Source: an uncultured Pseudomonadales bacterium
GTDB lineage: Bacteria > Pseudomonadota > Gammaproteobacteria > Pseudomonadales > Cellvibrionaceae
Reading direction: 5' to 3'
NCBI GenBank assembly: GCA_947488935.1
Contig: CANLBN010000009.1
Span: 1 to 64,000 of the forward strand
DNA length: 64,000 bases
The notes under the pieces are model-generated. The model ran no database searches. It was not told the DNA's origin and saw only the letters and a list, made by a program, of their open reading frames with translations. The position numbers were made by a program, and so were the translations under genes. Shown here piece by piece: positions 1-8,805 of the stretch (positions within the stretch are counted from its first letter, which is position 1; each line of letters opens with the position of its first letter).

Positions 1-2883
1 TGTACCGCCTTCTACAACGGTGGCATCACCCGCTAAGGTGTAGGTCAAGGCAGTCAGGTCTGACGCATCGGTGATGGCACCTGCACCACTATTATCAACA
101 ATGATTGCTCCACCAGTGGAACCACTCAATGAGACACTAAAATTTTCTGTGATCTCAGCTAAATTATCATTTAGTATCGGCACATTAATTTGCTGACTGG
201 TCTCACCTGGCGCAAAAGTTAAAGTACCTGCTGTTGCTGTAAAATCACTCCCGGCAACTGCCGTACCATCAACAGTTGTAAAATCAACCTCTACAGTTGA
301 TGAAGATGTTGGCACTAGGCTCACCGTAAATACTGCGAAGCCTCCATCTTCTGACACAGCTGGAGCATCACTAATACTTAGCTCGGGAGTTTCATTAAGG
401 CCATTAACTGTTATCGTAAATGTGGTAGTAGACGTATCTCCATCTGCATCTGTTAGTGTATAGCTAAAGGTATCAGTTTCAACATCACCCGTATTCAGGG
501 CCTGAGCTGCCGCGTTAGTTACATAGGTATAGCTACCATCTGCGCTGATCGTCAGCGTACCAAACGCCCCATCGATAGCTGTAGCTGCGCCGGCAGCTAT
601 ATCGCCTGTCGCCACACCCGCTTGTACGCCTGTAACAGTTGCGCTATCCGCACCTAGGTTATCAGCAGTCGCATTATCACCTGTGATTACATTACCTTCG
701 ATATCGATATCATCTTCACTGATGGTGCGCACATCAGCTACCGCTGTCGGCTCGGTATCCGTAACGCTAATAGTTAGCGTACTGGTTGCGGTTTCACCAT
801 TAACATCGGTTACCAAAATAGTTAGGCTTTCGGTTAAAACATCGACTGGGTTCCCAGCATCATCAAGATGTATGAGACTAGTGCCATTTGGGTCAAAGGT
901 ATAAGTCAACTCCCCAGTTGCCGCATCAAAGCCTGTGATATTTAAAAGCCCGTATCTTGTATCACCTACTGTGATTGGGCTTGCCTCGGTAGCATTTAAT
1001 AGAGGTATAAGTGGAATTGGATCTATGTCGCCAAACTGAATACTCGGCAAGGAATCACCCAAGGCATCGGCTGGTGTGCTTAGCGTGGAATCTGTTCCAG
1101 ACTCATCAAAGATTGTTGCCGTATCCGATACTGTGCTAACTGTAAGAGGAGTGATCAGGTTTTGTGCATTGGAAACGCTAAGGGTTAAGGTCTCTGAGGT
1201 TTCAAAGATCGTATCATCAACGAAGGTAAAGGTAATGGCTGGTGCATCTGTCTCACCTGCTGCAATTGCCACACTGGCGCCGTTGGTCACAAAGGCTGTG
1301 ATCGCTGCCGCGGTATCGAGGGTTTGTACCGTTCCGCTCTCATCGGTAAAGACGATAGAGGCAATATCCGCCACACCCACTGTACCTAAGTCCAATGCGA
1401 TATCCGCTGTCGTCGGTGCTGTTGCCGTGGCGCTCTGACTTACCACAAATACTGCCGTATTATTGCTCGTGCCTTCAACCGCATTACTATCGGTCGCAGC
1501 GATGCTCACAGTAGGTGCATCACCCAGACCATCACCCAAACTTGGGTCAGCCTCACTAGGATCGCTACTGTCTTCGTCAGATATTATTGCACCAGCCGTA
1601 GTCAAAGTCGGATCAATATTTAGAAATATTATATTTGACGGATCAGCATCATTGATAGCTTCCACCAAGCTTAACTCTAAGACCTCCGCCTCTTCAAAGA
1701 CTGAATCATCAACAAATGTTACTGTAATTGGTGCTGATTCTTGATCGCCAGCTGCAATGGAAACAGTAATCAAAGCACCGTTAATTTCGGTAGGTGTAGA
1801 GAGGGTTTGAAGAATACCTGCGGCATCAGTAAAAGTAATCGATGCGATATCTTCTGCAGATACGTCAAATAAATCCAATGCCACTGCCGCTGTCGTCACG
1901 CCTACTGAGAGCTCGGACTGAACCACCAAGAACTCTACGGTATTATTTATTGTACCCTCTACTGCGTCTAGGTCTGTAGCGAGAACCCCCACTTCTGGTC
2001 CAACACCTGGCGTAGGGCCTGAAGCCGCAGCAGCTAAGCTTGCCGGTGCTGCAAGTGCACTTGCCAGACTTAGTGGAGCTGCAGTAGGTGCAGCTAATGG
2101 GGCTATAGCGAAACTTAATGGTGCAGCTGTACTTGCCGATGTGGTCGTGGCACCGGTCAGAGCAGATGCGATACTACTCAATGAGCTAATAGTAAAACTA
2201 CCACTACCTCCACTTGAGTTTTCTGCGACAGTTATACTACTATTATTGACAGCCAAGCTTGGAGGGGTAGTCGGCGGTGTTGTAGTAGTGTCATCGCCAC
2301 CATTGAGAAGATTGTTATCATCGAGATCGCCAAACTCATTGTCTGGATTGATGATTGCACGACTAAAGGTAGTAGTATCGAAACCACTAACCGGGAGCAG
2401 TGAGTCACCTGTTCGCTGATAAAAAATAACAAAAGACGAATCTGCATCGCCATCGGAACCAGCATTACCAACATTACCCGCAGCTGTAGGATCTAGAATA
2501 TCTTCAAGGCTCTGGCCTTCGGCAATGGCTTTTTCTAGGGCTTCGAAATCAACAGCAGCATTAGAATCTACAGGCTCGGCCCCATCAACTTGGGCAACCT
2601 GCTCTAAAGAATTTATATTGTTAAAAAAATCGTAAGAAAGGGGGATTTGCTGGTTTTGACCAAGTACTAGAACACCAGTATCGCCAAAAGAGGCAAGCAC
2701 TGCGCTATCATCTCGGCTAATTAGGGTATCGTTAAGGTAAATTTTACTACCTTTAACGGCTTGGACCTCTTCGCCAGAAGCTCGTATAAGGGTTACATTC
2801 CCATTCGAGTCAGCTATTTCACCGCGCACACGAGCGAACATTTCTGGAGTGGCCGAAGATACGGTTATATTTCCGTCTGCCAT
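1..2883 (-). CDS. lapA: Giant LapA-type RTX/repeat adhesin, N-terminal part (cut by window edge)
   Basis: The frame is open for 961 codons from the ATG at 2883 to the window edge with no stop, so only the N-terminus is present. Seen: residues 1-90 resemble the N-terminal retention module of LapA-type adhesins. A TAAG motif lies at residues 133-136 (bases 2476-2487) in the context DILDPTAAGN. An Ala/Pro/Ser-rich low-complexity linker covers about residues 210-300. Ig-like, Calx-beta-like and VCBS-type repeats with acidic D/E/T-rich sequence follow. Known: in LapA proteins the retention module lodges in the TolC-family pore and LapG cleaves between the two alanines of TAAG when c-di-GMP is low. 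The adjacent tolC, hlyD and ABC genes fit a dedicated type I secretion system. The C-terminal secretion signal and the lapD/lapG genes are outside the window. The gene symbol is by analogy; the adhesin family call is firm. Confidence 0.88.
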   Translation of the reverse strand, partial: MADGNITVSSATPEMFARVRGEIADSNGNVTLIRASGEEVQAVKGSKIYLNDTLISRDDSAVLASFGDTGVLVLGQNQQIPLSYDFFNNINSLEQVAQVDGAEPVDSNAAVDFEALEKAIAEGQSLEDILDPTAAGNVGNAGSDGDADSSFVIFYQRTGDSLLPVSGFDTTTFSRAIINPDNEFGDLDDNNLLNGGDDTTTTPPTTPPSLAVNNSSITVAENSSGGSGSFTISSLSSIASALTGATTTSASTAAPLSFAIAPLAAPTAAPLSLASALAAPASLAAAASGPTPGVGPEVGVLATDLDAVEGTINNTVEFLVVQSELSVGVTTAAVALDLFDVSAEDIASITFTDAAGILQTLSTPTEINGALITVSIAAGDQESAPITVTFVDDSVFEEAEVLELSLVEAINDADPSNIIFLNIDPTLTTAGAIISDEDSSDPSEADPSLGDGLGDAPTVSIAATDSNAVEGTSNNTAVFVVSQSATATAPTTADIALDLGTVGVADIASIVFTDESGTVQTLDTAAAITAFVTNGASVAIAAGETDAPAITFTFVDDTIFETSETLTLSVSNAQNLITPLTVSTVSDTATIFDESGTDSTLSTPADALGDSLPSIQFGDIDPIPLIPLLNATEASPITVGDTRYGLLNITGFDAATGELTYTFDPNGTSLIHLDDAGNPVDVLTESLTILVTDVNGETATSTLTISVTDTEPTAVADVRTISEDDIDIEGNVITGDNATADNLGADSATVTGVQAGVATGDIAAGAATAIDGAFGTLTISADGSYTYVTNAAAQALNTGDVETDTFSYTLTDADGDTSTTTFTITVNGLNETPELSISDAPAVSEDGGFAVFTVSLVPTSSSTVEVDFTTVDGTAVAGSDFTATAGTLTFAPGETSQQINVPILNDNLAEITENFSVSLSGSTGGAIIVDNSGAGAITDASDLTALTYTLAGDATVVEGGT
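2476..2487 (-). other. TAAG di-alanine motif, candidate LapG cleavage site in the adhesin
   Basis: These bases encode Thr-Ala-Ala-Gly at residues 133-136, directly after the predicted retention module and before the repeat region. A TAAG/PAAG di-alanine site in this position is where LapG proteases cut LapA-type adhesins. Cleavage here is inferred from motif and position only. Confidence 0.7.
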
Positions 2884-2973
2884 AATTACCTCTAAATTAA
2901 ATACACTATTACCCAATAAATATTATTGGACATAAAAACAATGAGCACAAATACCGTTTTGTTCTTAAATCGA

Positions 2974-4266
2974 TTATTTTATACCCAAGGCATTTGTTAG
3001 ATTGCCTTCTGCTTGCACAACTCTATATTGTGCAAACAATCGATCATAATCTGCATTTAAAAAATTAGTCTTGGCATCTAACACTTCATTTTCTGTATTG
3101 AGCAGGTCTAACAAAGACCGCTTGCCGATATTAAATTGCTTAGCGTAAGCTTCGCGAGTTGCAACAACTGAGTCAACATAAGTGGTTAAAAGTTCTATTT
3201 GCTGGCTCGTAAACTCATACGCACTCCAAGATAGACGCAGACCTTCTTCTACTTGCCTTTTTGTTGTTGCTCGTATCTCTTGCGCTTCGCCCAAAAGAGC
3301 AGCGGTTTGGTTTTTTCTTGCGGTACCGGCACCACCATTGTAAATATTGTAACGAAGGCGCAGAGCGAGAACCCAGTCTTCGTTTCTCCCCTCGACGCCG
3401 TCAATATCTTCATTAATGGTACGATCACCTTCTAAGGTAATGACTGGACGAAAAGCACTCTTACTCGCACGATGCTGAGCCTTGGCCTCTTCGATATCGG
3501 CATCTGCTGATTTAAGCTGAGGGTTATTTTCAAAGGCAGTTAACAGGGATGTGTCGACGGAATCGACTAAATCTATGGACGATGGGCGCTCCATGGTACT
3601 TGATTCAGGTAAATATCCAACGACGCCATAGAAGTTACTTATTGCATCCTGAAGGTTATTTTGCCCTGCAATGTAATTACTTTGAGCAAGTGCAAGACGT
3701 GCAGCTATTTGGTCTAGATCTGACCGACTACCTACGCCTGCCTGGCTACGCAATAGCATTTGGTCATAGATATTCTGATGCGCGTCTAGGGAGTTGCCAA
3801 GTAATTCGAGTAATTCTGATTGCCTAAGTGCGTTAATATAGACTTCGGCAACTCGCAATGCGATCACCTCTTCAGTGGCAATAGTCTCAAAAAGCTGATT
3901 ATTATAACGTGCCTTTTGGCGATCAACTTCGCTAGAAGTAGCATCTCCATCATAAATTAGCTGCCTTAACCTTAACGCACTCTCTCTGCGAGTTAACTCG
4001 ACGTTACTTCCGCCAGTAGCAGGAGACTCAGTCCCCTCACGGCCGATACCAAGTTCTAGATCTAAGCTTGGCAGGTAGCCTGCTTTTGCACCACGAATTT
4101 CATGTTTACGAGAGAGTAGCTGCTTGCGAGAGGCAAGTAATTCAGGGTTAGTTTTTAAGGTATGCTCAATAACCTGCTCTAATGTTAAAGCATGTGATGA
4201 AAGAGCTACTACAAAAAGACCAATAATTGGTAATATTGCAGAAACGAACTTTGTTATTATCTTCAC
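2974..4266 (-). CDS. lapE: TolC-family outer membrane efflux protein of the adhesin secretion system
   Basis: A 430-residue TolC-type protein forming the outer-membrane duct of a type I secretion system. It shows a signal peptide ending near SSHA, then the usual duplicated OEP repeats (LEQVIEHTLKTNPELLASRK near the mature N-terminus; a second repeat begins around DTSLLTAFENNPQLKSADAD). The frame can extend upstream to 4305, but that would run the coding sequence through a CRP-type site. The GTG at 4266 starts exactly at the signal peptide and has AGGGA seven bases upstream, so it is preferred. The stop lies 90 bp before the adhesin ATG, so the two are probably cotranscribed. In LapA systems this pore also holds the adhesin at the surface. 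LapE is the likely functional counterpart; the family call is certain. Confidence 0.9.
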   Translation of the reverse strand: MKIITKFVSAILPIIGLFVVALSSHALTLEQVIEHTLKTNPELLASRKQLLSRKHEIRGAKAGYLPSLDLELGIGREGTESPATGGSNVELTRRESALRLRQLIYDGDATSSEVDRQKARYNNQLFETIATEEVIALRVAEVYINALRQSELLELLGNSLDAHQNIYDQMLLRSQAGVGSRSDLDQIAARLALAQSNYIAGQNNLQDAISNFYGVVGYLPESSTMERPSSIDLVDSVDTSLLTAFENNPQLKSADADIEEAKAQHRASKSAFRPVITLEGDRTINEDIDGVEGRNEDWVLALRLRYNIYNGGAGTARKNQTAALLGEAQEIRATTKRQVEEGLRLSWSAYEFTSQQIELLTTYVDSVVATREAYAKQFNIGKRSLLDLLNTENEVLDAKTNFLNADYDRLFAQYRVVQAEGNLTNALGIK

Positions 4267-4290
4267 TATAAAATCCCTAGAACAAAAAAT

Positions 4291-4374
4291 TGTGACACCT
4301 ATCACACTTTACAACACATTCTGACAAAATGTGACACAGGTCACACTTTACACCAAAATGTGACACACATCACA
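4291..4374 (-). promoter_or_regulatory. Three tandem CRP/Vfr-type binding sites upstream of tolC-adhesin
   Basis: Three perfect TGTGA-N6-TCACA palindromes occur at 4291-4306 (TGTGACACCTATCACA), 4330-4345 (TGTGACACAGGTCACA) and 4359-4374 (TGTGACACACATCACA). All have A/T flanks like the extended CRP consensus, and all share CAC as the first half of the spacer. Centres are 39 and 29 bp apart. The cluster sits 25-108 bp upstream of the preferred tolC start codon and downstream of the hlyD stop. The nearest site is close enough to the gene to overlap the promoter, so mixed activation and repression is possible. I could not place a convincing -10/-35 pair. The CRP-family assignment follows from the consensus; which member binds is unknown. 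Confidence 0.82.
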
Positions 4375-4487
4375 TTTTATATCATAATTTCACAGATACA
4401 CAATCTTACAACACCTAATACCTGTTAATTATTCATTAAATAATAAAATATTTGCTACAAAATCAAGGCACTATAAAATCACTGCAA

Positions 4488-5852
4488 TTATCGTTCCCGT
4501 AATGCAAGCTGCTTTGTTTTTAAGATTGGCTTTAAGATGTAGTCCAACACTGTCTTTTTACCTGTTAATACATCTACATTAACCGTCATACCTGGGATAA
4601 TGGGCAAGGGATCAACTTCACTACCTAAAAAAGAGGTCTCAGTTTCTATCTGAACCAGATAAAAGCTTTCACCCTCTTCATCCAAAATAGTATCCGGGCT
4701 GATATTCACAACCTCACCTTGCAAACCGCCATGTATTGCAAAGTCATAGGCAGTAAATTTTACCGTCGCTTTTTGACCTGGATGCATAAAAGCAATGTCT
4801 GCGGGGCGAATTTTTGTTTCTATTAGTAAGCTATCTTCAGAAGGCACAATTTCCAATAGATCCATCCCTGGCTGAACAACTCCACCCAAGGTCTTAACGA
4901 ACAATTGTTTTATAGTGCCAGTTACAGGCGACTTAACTAGACGACGATCCACCTGATCAACAATTGCGTACGCCGACTCCTGCAAGCGAGACAACTCTGA
5001 TTTGACATCGTTATATTCAGATTGCGCCTCACTCTTAAAAGCAGTATCTTGAGCTGTTAAGGTCTGTTCAAGCTCGACTAAAGATGACTCGATTCTTGGA
5101 GTAGATAACCTAACTGCTTCTAACTCACCTTCCAAGTCATTTGCCTGACGCTGCAACCTCAAAAGCTCAACTTGAGAAACAGCTCCCTCGGCAACAAGAG
5201 GCTGCGTGAGATCCAACTCCCTTTTAAGTAAGCGATAACTACGGCTTAACTGCCTAGCTCTTGCTGCCAATTCTGACAGCTCTTGCTTCTTTTGTGTAAT
5301 TTGTTGCTGAATAACCTGACTACTGGCTACATTTTCTCGCTGACGTGCATCATAGAGTGCTTTTTCTGCGTAAACAGTTACCCCGGGAATTGATTTTATT
5401 AGCTCTGCTTCAGGGAATGCCTGACCTTTTGCCTCAGCCCCTAGACGGGCAGCTTTTGCCTCTAATTGATACTGATTGACCTCTGATTCACGCAAAGACG
5501 ATGAAAAACCAACGCTATCGAGACGTATCACCGACTCCCCGCTCTTAACGATTTGCCCCTCTCTAACAAATACCTCAGCAACAATACCACCTTCAAGGTT
5601 TTGCACTAACTGGACGGATCTCGATGGAATAACACGCCCTTCTCCACGAGTAAACTCATCTATATCGGCAAACGCAGCCCACCCAACAATGCTGACAACA
5701 AACACCATAATCATCCAAAGTAATTGCTGGCCACCACGAGGGGATTGATATAAAACCGCCGCTGCTGCCGATGAAGCAAAGGATAGATCCTCCTCATTAA
5801 CAGGCTTGTTATCCTCTGGTGGTAGAGCGGTAGAGTTAGGTTTGAGCGACAC
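4488..5852 (-). CDS. lapC: HlyD-family periplasmic adaptor of type I secretion (LapC-like)
   Basis: A 454-residue membrane-fusion protein linking the ABC exporter to the TolC duct. Seen: a cytoplasmic N-terminus of about 40 residues, one membrane segment around residues 43-62 (LLWMIMVFVVSIVGWAAFA), a lipoyl-like half motif (VQNLEGGIVAEVFVREGQIV), a long coiled-coil hairpin around residues 160-300, and the C-terminal beta-barrel region ending PIIPGMTVNVDVLTGKKTVL, typical of HlyD/PrtE proteins. The start is GTG at 5852 with AGGG eight bases upstream, giving a 17-bp overlap with the preceding ABC gene and implying translational coupling. It is followed by a 221-bp gap containing the CRP-type sites before tolC. 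Confidence 0.92.
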   Translation of the reverse strand: MSLKPNSTALPPEDNKPVNEEDLSFASSAAAAVLYQSPRGGQQLLWMIMVFVVSIVGWAAFADIDEFTRGEGRVIPSRSVQLVQNLEGGIVAEVFVREGQIVKSGESVIRLDSVGFSSSLRESEVNQYQLEAKAARLGAEAKGQAFPEAELIKSIPGVTVYAEKALYDARQRENVASSQVIQQQITQKKQELSELAARARQLSRSYRLLKRELDLTQPLVAEGAVSQVELLRLQRQANDLEGELEAVRLSTPRIESSLVELEQTLTAQDTAFKSEAQSEYNDVKSELSRLQESAYAIVDQVDRRLVKSPVTGTIKQLFVKTLGGVVQPGMDLLEIVPSEDSLLIETKIRPADIAFMHPGQKATVKFTAYDFAIHGGLQGEVVNISPDTILDEEGESFYLVQIETETSFLGSEVDPLPIIPGMTVNVDVLTGKKTVLDYILKPILKTKQLALRER

Positions 5853-8040
5853 GAAGCTGACCCTTTTTTAATGCATCAAGTACGGATTCTTTTTGTCCAT
5901 CCGCGATAAGTTTGCCACCATCCAGTACAATCACACGATCAACAAGAGATAGTAGCGATGTTTTATGAGTAACCAATATAACCGTTGAATCCTTTAATGT
6001 TGTAGATAAGTTCTGCTTAATCAAAGACTCTGTACTGTTATCCATACCACTTGTTGGCTCATCCATTAAGCACATAGATGGCTGCCCAAGTAGTGCACGT
6101 GCAATACCAATGCTTTGCCGCTGGCCACCAGAGAGGGCTTGGCCTCGCTCACCTACAGGGCGATCAAACCCTAAAGGATGTTTGTCGACAAACTCTTTAA
6201 CCCCTGCTACTTCGGCTACATTGAGAACATCGGCATCTTCTGTATTTGGCGCACCATAAACAATATTTGATTTTACTGAACCCGCAAATAAAACGACATC
6301 TTGCGGTACATGCCCAATATGTGCGCGTAAATCGGCTGGGTCTATTTGCTGACTATCAATACCATCAAATAAAATACTGCCTTGCGTGGGCTGGTAAAGC
6401 CCCAATAACAATTTTTGAATCGTTGTTTTACCTGATCCAATCCGCCCAATAATGGCAACTTTTTCACCGGGTTTTATAGTAAAAGATACGTTCTCTAACG
6501 CAGCTTGTTTTTCCTCTGGGTAATGAAAGGTCACTTTATTGAAATGAATAGCCCCTTTAAAGCTAGGGCGCTTAACAAAAGGCTTCTCTGGATTGCGCTC
6601 TTGGGTTTTAGAAACGATATCGTCAAGTGCAGAAAGCGCTGTTTTAGTCTGGTCATAGTTAACCAGCAATGTAGCAATTTGAGATATAGGACCCAGTGCA
6701 CGACCTGCCAACATCACTGAGGCAATCAGCGCACCCATCGTTAATTCTCGCTCAGCAATTAAATAAACACCCACAATAACAATAACCACATTGGCAAACT
6801 GCTGCACAAAACCGGAAAACAAAGTCACTGAGAGGGATAACATACGCATACGCTGCCCCCAATGAGCAATATGCCCGACAGACTTCTCCCAGAGGCTCTG
6901 CAGAAAGCCCTCAGCACCTAACACTTTTACCGACTCAAGCCCGACGAGGGATTCAATTAATATAGAGTTTTTCTGAGCTGATGAGACAAAAGTCTGCTCA
7001 ATTGCATTTTTAATCGGCTTTTGCATTAGTAAGCTGTAAATTAAAGTAACAGGGATAGCAATAATTGGCACCCATACCAAAGGCCCGCCGACATAATAAA
7101 TAACGAGCAAAAACAAGAATATAAAGGGAATATCAACAAGTGCAGCAATACTGGATGAGGTATAAAAGTTTCTTACGCTATCAAACTCACGAAACTGGCT
7201 AGCAAAGGAGCCTATTGAGTTGGGACGCTCGTCATAACGAGCGCCTAACACTCGCTCATACAAAAAGCCCGAGAGGATAATATCTGACTTTTTACCCGCA
7301 ACCTCTATAAAGTAGCCCCTCAAACCTTTAAGGATAATATCGAACAAGTACACCACAAAAACACCAACCGCAAGTACCCAAAGCGTTTCAATTGCCTGAT
7401 TGGGCACAACTCGGTCATAGACATTCATCACAAATAAGGGTGTTGCAATGGCAAATAAGTTAATAAAGAACGAGGCAAATAATACATCACGATAGATCCG
7501 CCAAGAGGATTTCATGACCGACCAAAACCAGTGGTCTGTTTTTTTCTTCGAGACCAAGTCCTCAACAGAATCAAAGCGCAACTCAGCTTTGACATAAATG
7601 CTAAACCCGGAATATAAGCCATTCAACTTATCAAAACTGATATCACGCTCAACATCACCTTGACTGGTGGTTTCAATGATAACTGCGCTGCCTTTGGGCT
7701 TATCAACACTATTTAAAACAACGGCTTTGTTATCTTTTAACAGTAAAACTATAGGCAGGACAATGGTAGATATATCAGCCAAATCACGCTTGACCACTTT
7801 AGCTTCAAGGCCTGCACGCGTTGCTGCACGTACAAATAATTCAGGTGTTAAGCGCTGATCTACCAAAGGTAGGCCTGATAAGAGTGTTGTCTCAGAACAA
7901 GGGGAATCTTTTAAGCGTGTCATTTGCAACAAACAAATCAACAACTCATCCGGCAATGGCGGAGTTTGGCGCGGTATATCTTTAATCTCAGCCTCGCTTA
8001 TTGCCTCAGAGATTGTCGAATCCTCTTTGGATTCTGGCAT
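5836..8040 (-). CDS. lapB: Type I secretion ABC transporter/permease with C39-like domain (LapB-like)
   Basis: A 734-residue inner-membrane ABC exporter that powers adhesin secretion. Domains in order: an N-terminal C39 peptidase-like domain (about residues 30-150) in which I see no clear catalytic Cys motif, as in HlyB/LapB-type exporters that do not cleave a leader; a six-helix ABC membrane domain (about 170-460); and an ATPase domain with Walker A GRIGSGKTT (about 530), signature LSGGQRQ, Walker B CLMDEPTSG and a switch His in VTHK. First gene of the minus-strand secretion cluster; its end overlaps the hlyD start. Similar to LapB of Pseudomonas. It reads divergently from the small gene at 8173. 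Confidence 0.93.
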   Translation of the reverse strand: MPESKEDSTISEAISEAEIKDIPRQTPPLPDELLICLLQMTRLKDSPCSETTLLSGLPLVDQRLTPELFVRAATRAGLEAKVVKRDLADISTIVLPIVLLLKDNKAVVLNSVDKPKGSAVIIETTSQGDVERDISFDKLNGLYSGFSIYVKAELRFDSVEDLVSKKKTDHWFWSVMKSSWRIYRDVLFASFFINLFAIATPLFVMNVYDRVVPNQAIETLWVLAVGVFVVYLFDIILKGLRGYFIEVAGKKSDIILSGFLYERVLGARYDERPNSIGSFASQFREFDSVRNFYTSSSIAALVDIPFIFLFLLVIYYVGGPLVWVPIIAIPVTLIYSLLMQKPIKNAIEQTFVSSAQKNSILIESLVGLESVKVLGAEGFLQSLWEKSVGHIAHWGQRMRMLSLSVTLFSGFVQQFANVVIVIVGVYLIAERELTMGALIASVMLAGRALGPISQIATLLVNYDQTKTALSALDDIVSKTQERNPEKPFVKRPSFKGAIHFNKVTFHYPEEKQAALENVSFTIKPGEKVAIIGRIGSGKTTIQKLLLGLYQPTQGSILFDGIDSQQIDPADLRAHIGHVPQDVVLFAGSVKSNIVYGAPNTEDADVLNVAEVAGVKEFVDKHPLGFDRPVGERGQALSGGQRQSIGIARALLGQPSMCLMDEPTSGMDNSTESLIKQNLSTTLKDSTVILVTHKTSLLSLVDRVIVLDGGKLIADGQKESVLDALKKGQLRVAQT

Positions 8041-8172
8041 TTAATCACTCCAAAAAATAAATAACTTTTATTATAAGACTATGAATATACTAAAAATTTT
8101 AGTCTACTCTATAATAAATACAATATAGCAATATACACTCACTGCCCCTTATCAAAATAGCGAGCAAGTAAT

Positions 8173-8511
8173 ATGCCTTATATAAAGCGTAACTCTGATG
8201 GCTCAATTAGCTCTTTAAGCCTAAGTTTAAATGATGAGCACCTCGAGCATATTGCTGCTACCGACTATGAACTCATCGATTTTCTTTCGTTCAATAACGA
8301 AACGGAACTCTCGAAACATGCTCTAGCTGAGTCTGATAAAGATATTGCCCGCGTCACTGAAGATCTAATTCATTTGCTGATAAGCAAAAATATCATACTG
8401 TTTACAGAGCTACCACCAGCAGTACAACAGAAAATACTTGGTCGAGAAAAGCTTCGCTCTAGTATCACTGATGTTATCGATAATTTTTTAATCGATGATG
8501 AATCACTATAA
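8173..8511 (+). CDS. Small conserved protein beside T1SS (often labelled 'tryptophan synthase beta-like')
   Basis: A 112-residue acidic cytosolic protein starting MPYIKRNSDGSI. A later segment, VTEDLIHLLISKNIILFTEL followed by PPAVQQKILGREKLR, matches from memory a small family found next to LapB-type exporters in Pseudomonas and relatives. Databases commonly carry it under the misleading name tryptophan synthase subunit beta-like; no part of it looks like TrpB. There are no membrane segments or cysteine motifs. It is divergently transcribed from the ABC exporter with a 132-bp AT-rich gap. Its function is unknown; a role in type I secretion is only suggested by location. Confidence 0.75.
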   Translation: MPYIKRNSDGSISSLSLSLNDEHLEHIAATDYELIDFLSFNNETELSKHALAESDKDIARVTEDLIHLLISKNIILFTELPPAVQQKILGREKLRSSITDVIDNFLIDDESL

Positions 8512-8805
8512 TACATACTTAACAAATTACATTAACTTTTACCTGTAAGCCATTAAAAAATTCAATTTTTCTTATTTTTGAATGATAATTCTTATATTTG
8601 CTACAACCCACAGGATAATTTTATATTTTTGAGGCTTTACGAGTGCTTGCTTGTATAACAGTAATCATAGAGAAATGCACTGCTAGAGAACAATAAATGG
8701 CAATGTTTAAAGCACAGAAAAGGTAGTAAGCACTTACATATACTTTAACTATAAGAGAGAAAAGAGAAACAATTAATCAAGGGTGTACAGCACATAAAGC
8801 AAGCT

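Noticed and set aside
683..2419. Several plus-strand ORFs of 70-120 codons
   Set aside because: They are antisense shadows of the adhesin reading frame, rich in Ser/Val/Ala from its repeats, without SD or family match.
2232..2474. Minus-strand 80-codon ORF inside the adhesin
   Set aside because: It is another frame of the same strand over the low-complexity linker and has no independent support.
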